NCBI RefSeq assembly: GCF_001618865.1
Contig: NZ_CP015136.1
Location: forward strand, 5,243,001-5,307,000
DNA: 64,000 bases
Source of the DNA: Luteitalea pratensis
GTDB lineage: Bacteria; Acidobacteriota; Vicinamibacteria; Vicinamibacterales; Vicinamibacteraceae
Direction: 5' to 3'
Below are positions 46,789 to 54,779 of the stretch, in pieces. The translations under genes and the position numbers were made by a program. Each line of letters begins with the position of its first letter. Positions within the stretch are counted from its first letter, which is position 1. The notes beneath the pieces are model-generated. The model was not told where the DNA came from, did no database searches, and worked only from the letters and a program-made list of their open reading frames with translations.

Positions 46789-48010
46789 GATATCGCAACG
46801 CCTGCGCCGGGTCGAGCCGCGATGCCTGGCGCGAGGGGTAGATGGTGGCGAGGAAGCAGATCACGAGCGCGGCCAGGATGACCAGCACGAAGTCGTCGAC
46901 CTGGACCTTGAAGGGAACATAGGCGACCTGGTAGACGTCCATCGGCACCTTGATCAGCTGGTAACGATCGAGGACCGAGGTCACCGCAAGGCCGGCGGCG
47001 GCGCCGACGGTCGTGCCGATCGCGCCGATGATCAGCCCCTGCAGCATGAAGATGGCCGTGATGCTCCCGGCCGCCGCGCCCATCGTCTTGAGGATGGCGA
47101 TGTCGCGACTCTTCTCCATCACCAGCAGCACCAGTGACGCGACGATGTTGAGCGCGGCCACCATGACGATCAGGCCGATGGTGATCGAGATGGCGACCTT
47201 CTCCAGCCAGAGGGCCGAGAACAGCGACTGGTTCATCTGCGCCCAGTCCTGAGTCACGTAGGTGCCGCCAAGACGCTCCACGATGGTCTTCGCGATGCCG
47301 GGCGCGGCGTACATGTCGTCGACACGCACCTCGATGAAGTCCGGGCGATCGCGCGCGAGAAGCCGCTGCGCCGTCGGCAGGTCCAGGAAGCCGTAGGCGG
47401 CGTCGAATTCGTAGAGGCCGAGCGAGTAGATGCCGATGATCTGGAGCCGCCGGCTGCCCATGGTCGGACCGAAGGGCGAGAGCGGCCCCTCGGGCGTCAT
47501 CACCGTCACCGTGTCACCAACCTTCACCCGGAGCTGATCGGCGAGCGCCTGCCCGATCGCGATGCCGGCCAGGCTGTTCTCGGGCCGCGAGGCGAGCGCC
47601 GACAGCGAACCCTTCCGCATACGCTCGCGCACATCGGTGACCTCCCCCTCGGTGGCCGGGTCGATCCCCTTGACGGTGATGAAGGCCTGCTGCTCCCCCG
47701 CCGTGACGAGCGCCTTCCCGAGCACGATCGGCGAGGCGCCGGTCACGCGCGGCACCTGCTTCAGCCGTCGCATGTCGCCCTGGACATCGGTCAGCCCTTC
47801 GCCCACATGCCACACGTAAATGTGCGGTGACGCGCCAACGATGCGGTCCCGCAATTCGCCCTGCAACCCGGTCATCAACGCAAGCGCGATGATCAGCGCC
47901 ATCACGCCGACCGCGACCCCCGCCGTCGAGATGACCGAGATCAGCGACAGGAACGCCTGCTTGCGGCGGGCAACAAGGTAGCGAAGGGCGAGGAACAGTT
48001 CGAAGGGCAT
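46784..48010 (-). CDS. Lipoprotein-releasing permease LolC/LolE
   Basis: 408 residues. N-terminal FELFLALRYLVARRKQAFLSLISVISTAGVAVGVMALII is the LolC/E opening; a periplasmic domain follows (about 50-270), then three helices of the FtsX domain (NIVASLVLLVMEKSRDIAILKTMGA and IYPSRQASRLDPAQALRYQ at the end). A single permease gene is present, so a homodimer (LolF-like) is likely. Both flanks carry CAGGCTA arrays. Confidence 0.92.
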   Translation of the reverse strand: MPFELFLALRYLVARRKQAFLSLISVISTAGVAVGVMALIIALALMTGLQGELRDRIVGASPHIYVWHVGEGLTDVQGDMRRLKQVPRVTGASPIVLGKALVTAGEQQAFITVKGIDPATEGEVTDVRERMRKGSLSALASRPENSLAGIAIGQALADQLRVKVGDTVTVMTPEGPLSPFGPTMGSRRLQIIGIYSLGLYEFDAAYGFLDLPTAQRLLARDRPDFIEVRVDDMYAAPGIAKTIVERLGGTYVTQDWAQMNQSLFSALWLEKVAISITIGLIVMVAALNIVASLVLLVMEKSRDIAILKTMGAAAGSITAIFMLQGLIIGAIGTTVGAAAGLAVTSVLDRYQLIKVPMDVYQVAYVPFKVQVDDFVLVILAALVICFLATIYPSRQASRLDPAQALRYQ

Positions 48011-48050
48011 CAGGGGCAGCAGGCTACGGCCTGCGGCCTACAGCCTACAT
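48011..48050. repeat. Heptamer array, CAGGCTA/CGGCCTA family
   Basis: About four to five units directly at the lolC/E start codon and 31 bp before the plus-strand four-helix gene. Together with the array at 48478 it brackets that gene. Confidence 0.75.
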
Positions 48051-48080
48051 GACTGGCACGGCCTGTGCTCGGTTTGCCCC

Positions 48081-48455
48081 ATGCCACGAGACACCAGCCA
48101 GCTGCGGGTATTCCAGGACGCCGATCGCCTCGCCATCGACATCTACCGTGCGACCACGGAACTTCCATCGTCGGATCGCCATGAGCTCGGCCGCCAATTG
48201 CGGCGATCAGCCCTGTCGGTGCCCACGAATCTTGTGGAAGGGGGCCAACGACTCAGCACGCGCGACTACCGTCATTACGTCGGCATCGCGCTCGGGTCCG
48301 CGGCTGAGACGAGGTATTTGTTGACGGTCGCCCAGCGCCTTGGGCTCATGAGCAGTTCCGCCGGAGGTCTCATTAGCGACTACGAGGTCCTCTGTCGTGC
48401 ATTGCATAAACTGCACACCACCATCGGCGCGATGCCCGACACCCACCGGCCGTAG
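48081..48455 (+). CDS. Four-helix bundle protein (23S rRNA intervening-sequence type)
   Basis: 124 residues. Recognised by LRVFQDADRLAIDIYRAT, LGRQLRRSALSVPTNLVEGG and YRHYVGIALGSAAETRYLLTVAQRLG, the pattern of the S23/IVP family; these proteins are also found inside 23S rRNA insertions and as accessory variability determinants of diversity-generating retroelements. No reverse transcriptase or rRNA lies here. Stands alone on the plus strand among minus-strand genes and is bracketed by CAGGCTA arrays. Function unknown. Confidence 0.85.
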   Translation: MPRDTSQLRVFQDADRLAIDIYRATTELPSSDRHELGRQLRRSALSVPTNLVEGGQRLSTRDYRHYVGIALGSAAETRYLLTVAQRLGLMSSSAGGLISDYEVLCRALHKLHTTIGAMPDTHRP

Positions 48456-48477
48456 CCAATGTCGGGAGCCGTCGGCT

Positions 48478-48517
48478 GAGCCTGCAGCCTGCAGCCTGCA
48501 GGCGGTAGGCGGTAGCC
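48478..48517. repeat. Heptamer array, CAGCCTG then CGGTAGG
   Basis: Three CAGCCTG units, then CAGGCGG and TAGGCGG-type units, immediately followed by the 21-bp inverted repeat at 48518. Confidence 0.78.
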
Positions 48518-48569
48518 CCTGTTTCCGCTGATGCGAAGCTGCTAACGGCTTCGCATCAGCGGAAACAGG
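48518..48569. repeat. Perfect 21-bp inverted repeat spanning the lysS stop codon
   Basis: Arms 48518-48538 and 48549-48569 are exact complements with a 10-base loop. The right arm is the last coding segment of lysS and the loop contains its TAG stop. In the lysS transcript it would form a very stable stem, without a U-run, directly over the end of translation. Likely an inverted duplication now acting as a terminator or 3' stabiliser. Confidence 0.92.
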
Positions 48570-50035
48570 ATCACGTCCCTGATGCTCGCGCTGTTGGTGA
48601 GCAGCATCACGAGGCGGTCGATGCCGACGCCTTCCCCGCCGGTCGGGGGCAGGCCGTACTCGAGCGCGCGGATGTAGTCCTCGTCCATCTGGTGCGCTTC
48701 GGCGTCGCCCCTGGCGCGTTCGGCGAGTTGGCCCTCGAAGCGTCGCCGCTGCTCGGCCGGGTCGTTCAGCTCGCTGAAGGCGTTGGCCACCTCGAAGCCG
48801 CCGGCATAGAGCTCGAAGCGCTCGACGGTATCGGGATCGTCGGCCTTCTGCTTGGACAGCGGCGAGACCTCCGTCGGGAAGTCGTAGATGAACGTGGGCT
48901 GAATCAGATCGCCTTCGCAGAGTGCCTCGAAGATCTCCGTCGCCGTCCTGCCCGCGCCCTGGCCGTCTGGCACCTCGAGGCCGAGGGCGACGGCGACGCT
49001 GCGCGCGGTGGCGGCGTCGCGCAACATGTCGGCCTCGACCGAGCGCTGCAACGTCTCCGAGGCGCGCTCGGCCGCCGCGTGCCGTAGCGACAGCCGGCGA
49101 AACGGCGCGGCAAACGAGATGGCGTGTTCGCCGAAGGTCAGGTCCGTCGAGCCGAGCGTCCTCAGCGCCACCTCGGTGAGCATCTCCTCGGTGAGCCGCA
49201 TCAGGTACTGGTAGTCCACGTACGCCTGGTAGAACTCCAGCATCGTGAATTCCGGATTGTGCTGCGTCGAGATCCCTTCATTGCGGAAGTTGCGGTTGAT
49301 CTCGTACACGCGATCCATGCCGCCCACGACGAGCCGCTTGAGGTACAGCTCCGGAGCGATGCGCATGTAGAGCTTCATGTCGAGCGCGTTGTGATGCGTG
49401 ACGAACGGCCGCGCCAGGGCACCGCCGGCGATCGGCTGCATCATCGGCGTCTCGACCTCGAGGAAGCCGCGCGCGTCGAGGAAGCCGCGAATCGTCGCCA
49501 GGGTGCGCGCCCGAACGTCGAAGACGCGGCGCGCATCGGGATTGACGATCAGGTCGAGGTACCGCTGGCGATAGCGCGTCTCGACATCCTGCAGGCCATG
49601 CCACTTCTCTGGCAGCGGCAGGAAGCTCTTGGCGAGGAACGTCAGCCCGGCGGCCCAGATGGTCAGCTCGTTGGTCCGCGTCCGGAACAGGCGGCCCTCG
49701 ACGCCCACCTGGTCGCCGAAATCGAGCAGCTTGAACATCGCGAACGCCTCGGTACTGACCGAGTCCTGCCGGATGTAGACCTGCAGCGTCGCGGCGCCGT
49801 CCGACAGCACGAGGAAGTTCGCCTTGCCGAACGTGCGCAGTCCGAGGATTCGCCCCGCCGCCCGCACCGGCACGTGTTCGGCCTCGAGGGCGTCACCCGC
49901 ATGCTCACCGTACGTGGCGACGACGTCGCTGATGCGGTGGGTGACGTCGTAGGCGTTGGGATACGGCCGGATGCCGAGGGCGAGCAGTTCCTCGTAGTTG
50001 GCGCGGCGCTGCGAGACGAGTTCGGAATCGGACAT
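48542..50035 (-). CDS. lysS: Lysyl-tRNA synthetase (class II)
   Basis: 497 residues. OB-fold anticodon domain (about 55-150; AAGRILGLRTFGKANFLVLSDG), then class II core: motif 1 FLDARGFLEVETPMMQPIAGGA, motif 2 FRNEGISTQHNPEFTMLEFYQAY, and motif 3 GVGIDRLVMLLTNSASIRDVILFP. The last codons lie in a 21-bp inverted repeat. Confidence 0.96.
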   Translation of the reverse strand: MSDSELVSQRRANYEELLALGIRPYPNAYDVTHRISDVVATYGEHAGDALEAEHVPVRAAGRILGLRTFGKANFLVLSDGAATLQVYIRQDSVSTEAFAMFKLLDFGDQVGVEGRLFRTRTNELTIWAAGLTFLAKSFLPLPEKWHGLQDVETRYRQRYLDLIVNPDARRVFDVRARTLATIRGFLDARGFLEVETPMMQPIAGGALARPFVTHHNALDMKLYMRIAPELYLKRLVVGGMDRVYEINRNFRNEGISTQHNPEFTMLEFYQAYVDYQYLMRLTEEMLTEVALRTLGSTDLTFGEHAISFAAPFRRLSLRHAAAERASETLQRSVEADMLRDAATARSVAVALGLEVPDGQGAGRTATEIFEALCEGDLIQPTFIYDFPTEVSPLSKQKADDPDTVERFELYAGGFEVANAFSELNDPAEQRRRFEGQLAERARGDAEAHQMDEDYIRALEYGLPPTGGEGVGIDRLVMLLTNSASIRDVILFPLMRSR

Positions 50036-50041
50036 GGGGCT

Positions 50042-50073
50042 TCAGGCTACGGGCTACAGGCTACAGGCTACGC
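50042..50073. repeat. Heptamer array, CAGGCTA/CGGGCTA family
   Basis: Four units between nusB and lysS; the lysS start (50035) is six bases away. Confidence 0.8.
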
Positions 50074-50081
50074 GGATGTGA

Positions 50082-50561
50082 TCAGCGCGAGACAGGCGGT
50101 GTGCCTGGTTCCCGGTTCCCGGAACCCGGTGCCCGTTCCTTTTCGAGCCGCTTCCGGATGGCATCGAGGACGCCGTTGACGAACCGGACCGCATCGGGTC
50201 CGCTGAACGTCCGCGCGAGTTCGATGGCCTCGTTGATCACCACCGCAGGCGGGACGTCCGACCGCTCGAGCAACTCGTACACCGCCAGCCTGAGGACGAG
50301 ACGGTCGATGATCGCGAGACGCTCGAGGCGCCAGTTGGTGGCGGCCTCGCCAATCAACGGGTCGATGCGATCCAGCATCCGCGCCGTGCCCTGCGCGAGC
50401 GAGACGGCCAGGGTGTCGCGCTCGGCGACCGGCGGACGCAATTGCAGGTCGCGAACGCCGGCGATGGCCTCCGGCAGCGCGTCGCCGCTCAGCTCCCAGC
50501 CGTAGAGCATCTGCAGCGCGCTCTCGCGGGCGTGCCGGAGCTGTTGCGGGTCGCGCGTCAC
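50082..50561 (-). CDS. nusB: Transcription antitermination factor NusB
   Basis: 159 residues from the GTG at 50561, overlapping the ribH stop (GTGA). NusB fold with RHARESALQMLYGWELSG, NWRLERLAIIDRLVLRLAVYELL, VPPAVVINEAIELARTF and VRFVNGVLDAIRKRL. Binds boxA RNA with NusE. The tail after RLEKER (APGSGNREPGTPPVSR) is encoded by heptamers of the GGTTCCC kind and is not part of the family fold. The ribH-nusB order is widespread. Confidence 0.93.
   Translation of the reverse strand: MTRDPQQLRHARESALQMLYGWELSGDALPEAIAGVRDLQLRPPVAERDTLAVSLAQGTARMLDRIDPLIGEAATNWRLERLAIIDRLVLRLAVYELLERSDVPPAVVINEAIELARTFSGPDAVRFVNGVLDAIRKRLEKERAPGSGNREPGTPPVSR
50104..50137. repeat. GGTTCCC heptamers inside the nusB coding end
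   Basis: Units GGTTCCC, GGTTCCC, GGAACCC, GGTGCCC lie within the frame of nusB and encode its last 15 or so residues. An example of an array invading, or being read as, coding sequence. Confidence 0.75.
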
Positions 50562-51061
50562 CCCTCGCTCCCCTGTCCGGGGCCGCGGGGCTGCCACTCC
50601 CTGGCCAATTTCGCCATCGTCACCACTGCCACCGCGGCCTCGTGGCCCTTGTTGCCGGGCCCGGCCGGTACGCGCGCCTCCGCCTCCTCCAGGCTGTTGA
50701 CGGTCAGCACGCCGAATGCCATCGGCGTGCCCTGCGAGAGGGACGCCTGCATGATGCCGTGCGATACGGCCGAGGCGATGTAATCGAAATGCGGCGTCTC
50801 GCCCTTGATGAGACACCCGAGGCAGACTACGGCATCGATGCGCCCCGACGTGGCGGCGGTGCGTGCGCCAAAGGGGATTTCGTACGCGCCGGGCACGTCG
50901 AGCCGCTCGATGTCCGACGACGAGACCCCCGCCGCGGCAAGCGCCTCGAGGGCACCGGTGGCAAGACGCTCCGTGATGTCGTCGTGATAGGTGGACACGA
51001 CGAGCGCAACACGGAGGCCCGGAGCCTGCGGGACCGGCGAGACGGAGGCGGGACGGGACAC
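50558..51061 (-). CDS. ribH: 6,7-dimethyl-8-ribityllumazine synthase
   Basis: 167 residues from the GTG at 51061, with AGGAGT suitably upstream. Penultimate step of riboflavin synthesis. Motifs: VVSTYHDDITERLATGALEAL, LDVPGAYEIPFGAR, VCLGCLIKGETPHFDYIASAV and FGVLTVNSLEEAEAR. Flavin supply fits with nearby etf and acyl-CoA dehydrogenase genes but ribH-nusB pairing is general. Confidence 0.93.
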   Translation of the reverse strand: MSRPASVSPVPQAPGLRVALVVSTYHDDITERLATGALEALAAAGVSSSDIERLDVPGAYEIPFGARTAATSGRIDAVVCLGCLIKGETPHFDYIASAVSHGIMQASLSQGTPMAFGVLTVNSLEEAEARVPAGPGNKGHEAAVAVVTMAKLAREWQPRGPGQGSEG

Positions 51062-51074
51062 GGCGCGATGACTC

Positions 51075-51857
51075 CTATCGACCGGTAAAGGAAGCCTGCC
51101 GCTTCTCGAGGAAGGCGCGCACGCCCTCGGCCATGTCGCCGGTGGCCGCGGCCAGACCGAAAAGGCGGGCCTCCACTGCGAGGCCGTCGACCAGTGGCCG
51201 ATCCAGGCCCTCGGCGATCGCCTCGCGCGCATAGCGGAGGGCGAGCGGCGCTCGACTCGCCAGTTGTGCGGCCAGTGCCTGGGCTTGGTCGAGCAGTTGC
51301 GCCGCCGGAACGGCACGTAGGGCGATCCCGAGGCGGACGGCCTCGTCGGCGGCGACCTGCCGGCCGGTAAGAATCAGTTCGAGCGCCTGCTGGCGGCCAA
51401 TGGCCCGGGCGAGGCGCTGGGTGCCGCCGAACCCCGGGATGAGCCCGAGCGACGTCTCGGGCAGCCCGAGGCGCGCCGTGTCGGCCATCAGCCGGAACGT
51501 GCAGGCCAGCGCGAGTTCGCAGCCGCCGCCGAGCGCATAGCCGTTGATGGCCGCGATCGTCGGCACCGGCAGTGACTCGAGACGATCGAGCACGGCCTGG
51601 CCTTCACGGGCATACCGCGTCGCCGCGTCCGATGTCAGGCCCTCGAACTCCGAGATATCGGCCCCGGCGATGAAGGCCTTCGGGCCCGCGCCGGTGATGA
51701 TCAGCACGCGCAGCGCGGGATCGCCGGCAAGGGCGTCGAGACGCGCATGCAAGGCGGCCATGGTCGCCCGGTTCAGCGCATTCAGTTTCTCGGGACGCGT
51801 GATCGTCAACACGCGCACCGCATCCGTGCCCGACAGGTCCAGGTACTGGTCGCTCAT
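51075..51857 (-). CDS. Enoyl-CoA hydratase/isomerase family protein
   Basis: 260 residues from the ATG at 51857; the longer frame upstream is repeat-derived. Crotonase fold: oxyanion and catalytic region AAINGYALGGGCELALACTF, and LPETSLGLIPGFGGTQRLARAIG with the catalytic Glu pair (E in GGGCELA and E in LPETSLG). Likely hydrates enoyl-CoA in beta-oxidation; substrate range not readable. Ends 13 bp before ribH. Confidence 0.9.
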   Translation of the reverse strand: MSDQYLDLSGTDAVRVLTITRPEKLNALNRATMAALHARLDALAGDPALRVLIITGAGPKAFIAGADISEFEGLTSDAATRYAREGQAVLDRLESLPVPTIAAINGYALGGGCELALACTFRLMADTARLGLPETSLGLIPGFGGTQRLARAIGRQQALELILTGRQVAADEAVRLGIALRAVPAAQLLDQAQALAAQLASRAPLALRYAREAIAEGLDRPLVDGLAVEARLFGLAAATGDMAEGVRAFLEKRQASFTGR

Positions 51858-51939
51858 GATCGGGAGTCGGGAATCGGGAATCGCGAATCGGATTCGGGTC
51901 GGAAGTCGGGAATTCGACAACCGGACTGGAGAGCCGGTT
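51858..51939. repeat. GGGAATC heptamer array followed by a hairpin
   Basis: About seven degenerate GGGAATC/GGAGTCG/GCGAATC units to 51915, starting at the enoyl-CoA hydratase ATG. Next is a hairpin with arms AACCGG (51919-51924) and CCGGTT (51934-51939) whose minus strand reads ACCGGCTCTCCAG, like the loop side of the GTAG elements but without GTAG. Confidence 0.65.
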
Positions 51940-51985
51940 CGTGACGCCTCTGGACGCAGGGTGGGCAACGGCGGCAGCCGGCGTG

Positions 51986-52381
51986 TCAGGAGCGCGGGAT
52001 CGAGCAACGCCTGCCGACGAGTATAGCCCACCCCCACGCGACGGTCAGGGCGAGCGCGGCGCCCACGCCGTCGGCCAGGACGTCGGCCGCGTCCGGTGTC
52101 CGGCCGGGCACGAACGATTGGTGAAATTCGTCGGAGACCCCATAGAGCACCGCGATGACGAAGGCGCCGAGCAGACCCGCGCCGGCGACGCGGCGCCAGT
52201 TCCAGCCGGTGAGCCCCATCAGGCAAAGCACCGCGAGCACCCCGTACGTCAACGCGTGCGCTTGCTTGTCGCTGATGTGGCTCGGGCTCGGCAGCGACGG
52301 CTGTGACGAGAGGACGAAGATCAAGGCAAACCACAGGATCGCCGGCCCCCAGCCGAGCACGGTGCGCTGGGTCGGCGTCAC
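51986..52381 (-). CDS. VanZ family membrane protein
   Basis: 131 residues, four hydrophobic segments. VanZ hallmarks: WFALIFVLSSQPSLP, SDKQAHALTYGVLAVL, YGVSDEFHQSFVPGRTPDAADVLADGVGA. Named from teicoplanin resistance but mostly of unknown function in such genomes. Its ATG overlaps the stop of the small gene upstream. Confidence 0.88.
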   Translation of the reverse strand: MTPTQRTVLGWGPAILWFALIFVLSSQPSLPSPSHISDKQAHALTYGVLAVLCLMGLTGWNWRRVAGAGLLGAFVIAVLYGVSDEFHQSFVPGRTPDAADVLADGVGAALALTVAWGWAILVGRRCSIPRS

Positions 52382-52551
52382 AGCGGCAGCGGAAACATCA
52401 CCCAGCCCAGCAGCAGCGCGACGCCAATGAAGCCTCCCGCGATGTACAGGGCGAGGCGGACCTGTCCCGCACGATCGTCCTTCTGCAGGACGGCCATGAC
52501 CGTCGCCACGCAGACGGCAAAGAACACGAGCAGCAGGAAATGGCTGGTCAT
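52378..52551 (-). CDS. Small membrane protein, two helices
   Basis: 57 residues from the ATG at 52551 (MTSHFLLLVFFAVCVATVMA). Two membrane helices separated by QKDDRAGQVR. The ATG shares one base with the stop of the gene upstream and its TGA overlaps the vanZ ATG, so the three genes are translationally coupled. No family recognised with certainty. Confidence 0.6.
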   Translation of the reverse strand: MTSHFLLLVFFAVCVATVMAVLQKDDRAGQVRLALYIAGGFIGVALLLGWVMFPLPL

Positions 52552-52949
52552 CAGGGCTTGCGTCCGACCGCGATGTCGTAGGCGTCGAGCACGACCAGCG
52601 CGTTCAGCAGGCCCGCGACGATCAGGTAGGTATTGGCGTATTCGTAGCTGACCGCGACGACGTTGCCGGCGCCGAGCCCGAGCGCCCAGGCCACGAAGTA
52701 GGGCAGGCCCATGCCGATGTTGGCCAGCGCCGCGAGCGCCACGAGTGGCTCGCGCGGCTCGATCGGGAAGATGCGGCCATCGAGCCAGAGGCCGGCGGCA
52801 AACAGTGCCACCAGCACCACGAGGAAGATGAGCCCCTTGTCGCGTCGGCCCAGCCACAGGTGCGCCGCGCCGGGCACGAGCCAGCCAATCGCACAGAGCG
52901 CGAGGGGCGGGACCGCGGGCAAGGGCACGGAAGCGGGTCGAGCAGGCAT
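52551..52949 (-). CDS. Small multi-pass membrane protein
   Basis: 132 residues. Three to four hydrophobic stretches; the opening LALCAIGWLVPGAAHLWLGRRDKGLIFL resembles membrane proteins with a TM2-like GxGxHxxLGR motif. First of three overlapping small membrane genes with vanZ. Function unknown. Confidence 0.65.
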   Translation of the reverse strand: MPARPASVPLPAVPPLALCAIGWLVPGAAHLWLGRRDKGLIFLVVLVALFAAGLWLDGRIFPIEPREPLVALAALANIGMGLPYFVAWALGLGAGNVVAVSYEYANTYLIVAGLLNALVVLDAYDIAVGRKP

Positions 52950-52991
52950 CGGGTAGTCAGTGTAGCAAGAGGATCTCGACGGGCGCCCGGG

Positions 52992-53052
52992 ACGAACGCT
53001 GAACGTCGAACGCTGAACGCCGCGGACGCGGATCGCGGATCGGGGATCGACG
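52992..53052. repeat. Heptamer array: GAACGCT, then CGGATCG
   Basis: Units GAACGCT, GAACGTC, GAACGCT, GAACGCC (inverse of the GCGTTC family), then GCGGATC and GGGGATC. Directly followed by the REP-like element at 53056. Confidence 0.78.
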
Positions 53053-53055
53053 AAG

Positions 53056-53112
53056 GTAGCGCCGGGCTGTCCCTGGGGCGCCGAAGCCTTGGCGGAGGCG
53101 GCTAGCCCGGCG
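53056..53112 (+). repeat. Composite REP-like element headed by GTAG
   Basis: GTAG (53056-53059), then outer arms CGCCGGGCT (53060-53068) and AGCCCGGCG (53104-53112). The interior contains GCCGAAGCCTTGGCGGAGGC, the hairpin core of the 27-bp tandem repeat at 20734. So one REP-like hairpin is nested in another. Confidence 0.7.
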
Positions 53113-53144
53113 TTCGGAGACCATCGAAACGTCGCGGTATCGCG

Positions 53145-53657
53145 TCAGCGTTCGAGTGCGCGGCCCATGAGCCAACCCGCGGTCATGCCGAGTGGAAGCG
53201 CCGCAAGCGCCCGCAGCGGCGTACCGGGGTTCCAGAGGCCGGCGACCTCGGACAGCCAGGTGGCCGCCGTCGGAATGGCGGCGATCGCCAGACTCACCGC
53301 GCGAGGATCGAGGCGATCCGGATACCACGAAGGCATCTTGCCGCCCTGGACTGCCTGGCGCGGGCGACCTCCGATGGCCACCGCCAGCAGGCCAAAGGCT
53401 CCCGACAGGTAGAGCCCGGCGCAGCGTCCGCACACCGGCATGGACCGTCCGGAGAGATGAAAGGAGCGATCCGGCCGCTGATGGCACACGCGCGCACCGG
53501 CAACCCGCACCAACGCAGCCACGGTCGCGCGCGGGTCACGGTCGACGCCCGCTCCGTGTCCGGCCCACGCCGGGGCCACGACGATCAGCAGCGCCCAGCC
53601 GAGCGCCGCTGCCGTCAGCCCTGCACTCAGCACCTGCGACCGCCGCGCGCCGGTCAC
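53145..53657 (-). CDS. DUF2085 membrane protein
   Basis: 170 residues from the GTG at 53657, one base after the kinase stop. Helices near the N-terminus (TAAALGWALLIVVAPAWAG), then the DUF2085 core VCHQRPDRSFHLSGRSMPVCGRCAGLYLSG with cysteines that could bind a metal, then further helices. Function unknown; common in Acidobacteria and Firmicutes. Confidence 0.82.
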   Translation of the reverse strand: MTGARRSQVLSAGLTAAALGWALLIVVAPAWAGHGAGVDRDPRATVAALVRVAGARVCHQRPDRSFHLSGRSMPVCGRCAGLYLSGAFGLLAVAIGGRPRQAVQGGKMPSWYPDRLDPRAVSLAIAAIPTAATWLSEVAGLWNPGTPLRALAALPLGMTAGWLMGRALER

Positions 53658-53658
53658 C

Positions 53659-54600
53659 TCAGAACGGGCACGTGCCCCCGAACGTCTCGACGTAGCGCTC
53701 ACGGAATTCGGCGTGGCTGTACGCGTGACTCTGACCGCCAACGTGCTCGAGTGCGTATGTCGCCGCGATGCTGCCGAGACGACCGCTGGTCTCCCAGTCG
53801 GCGCCCAGGGCCAGCCCCTTCATAAGGCCGCCACGGTAGGCATCGCCCACCCCTGTCGGATCGGCGACGAGGCGCTCGGGAGCGGCCGGCACGTCGATAC
53901 GCTGTCCTTCGAGATGGATCGACGAGCCCTTCTCGCCCTTCGTGATGATCACCGCCTCGGACTTGTCGAGCAGCGCATCGACGTCCAGCCCCGTCTTCTC
54001 ACGAATCAGCTCGTACTCGTAGTCATTGCAGATCACGATGTTGGCGCCGACCAGTCCATCGGCGAGTTCGGGACCCTCCATCCGCGCACACTGCTGGCCC
54101 GGATCGAAGATGTAGCGCAGGCCGAGCGCCCGGCACTCCTCGGCGTACTGCACCATCGCGTTCGGATCGTTGGGCGAGATGATCACGAGGTCGGCCGGAC
54201 CCGCGGTTCGGAACGAGAGCGCGTGGGCCTCGGCCATTGCGCCGGCATAGAACGACGCGATCTGGTTGTTCTGCGTGTCGGTACTGCAGAAGAACGAGGC
54301 GGTGAACTTGTTCGAGACCTCGTGCACCAGCGAGGTGTCCACGTTGGCGGCCTCGAGCCATGCGCGGTAGTCGGAGAAGTCCTGCCCCGCGGTGCCCATC
54401 AGCACCGGCCGTTCGCCGAGCAGCGCCAGCGTGTAGGCGATGTTGGGCGCGCACCCGCCGCGGCGCTTCTCCATCTCGTCGACGAGGAAGCTGAGGCTCA
54501 GTCTCTGGAGGTGCTCTGGGAGCAGCAGCTCCGTGAACGTCCCCGGGAAGGTCATGAGGTAGTCGTAGGCGATCGAACCGGTGATGATGTGACGGGCCAT
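53659..54600 (-). CDS. PfkB family kinase, adenosine kinase-like
   Basis: 313 residues. Ribokinase fold: GGCAPNIAYTLALLGERPVLMGTAGQDF, VIITKGEKGSSIHLEGQ and the anion-hole/catalytic segment ADPTGVGDAYRGGLMKGLALG, with catalytic Asp in GVGDA. MTFPGTFTELLLPEHLQRLSLSF is a nucleoside-kinase-like lid. The gene follows mtnP, so phosphorylation of adenosine or a related salvage product is the best guess. Confidence 0.85.
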   Translation of the reverse strand: MARHIITGSIAYDYLMTFPGTFTELLLPEHLQRLSLSFLVDEMEKRRGGCAPNIAYTLALLGERPVLMGTAGQDFSDYRAWLEAANVDTSLVHEVSNKFTASFFCSTDTQNNQIASFYAGAMAEAHALSFRTAGPADLVIISPNDPNAMVQYAEECRALGLRYIFDPGQQCARMEGPELADGLVGANIVICNDYEYELIREKTGLDVDALLDKSEAVIITKGEKGSSIHLEGQRIDVPAAPERLVADPTGVGDAYRGGLMKGLALGADWETSGRLGSIAATYALEHVGGQSHAYSHAEFRERYVETFGGTCPF

Positions 54601-54602
54601 GG

Positions 54603-54779
54603 TCAGGAACTCAGGAGCTCAGGAAAACAGGAAAACAGGAAACTTGAATCGGGAATCGGGAGTCGGGAGTCGGGGTCGAGTCGGATGCGGGACGCGAAAA
54701 TCGGCAGTCGACGTTCGAGAGGCAGCGCTCAGCGTTCGACGTCAGCGTTCGGCGTTCGGCGTTCGGCGTTCGGCGTTCA
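54603..54779. repeat. Large mixed array: CAGGAAAA (8 bp), GGGAATC and GCGTTCG heptamers
   Basis: Starts with five 8-bp units (CAGGAACT, CAGGAGCT, CAGGAAAA, CAGGAAAA, CAGGAAAC), then six GGGAATC/GGGAGTC units, then a run of GCGTTCA/GGCGTTC units. Its end contains the mtnP TGA stop (54777-54779). It fills the whole mtnP-kinase gap. Confidence 0.88.

Noticed and set aside
48081-48455. Part of a diversity-generating retroelement
   Set aside because: No reverse transcriptase and no template/variable repeat pair nearby.
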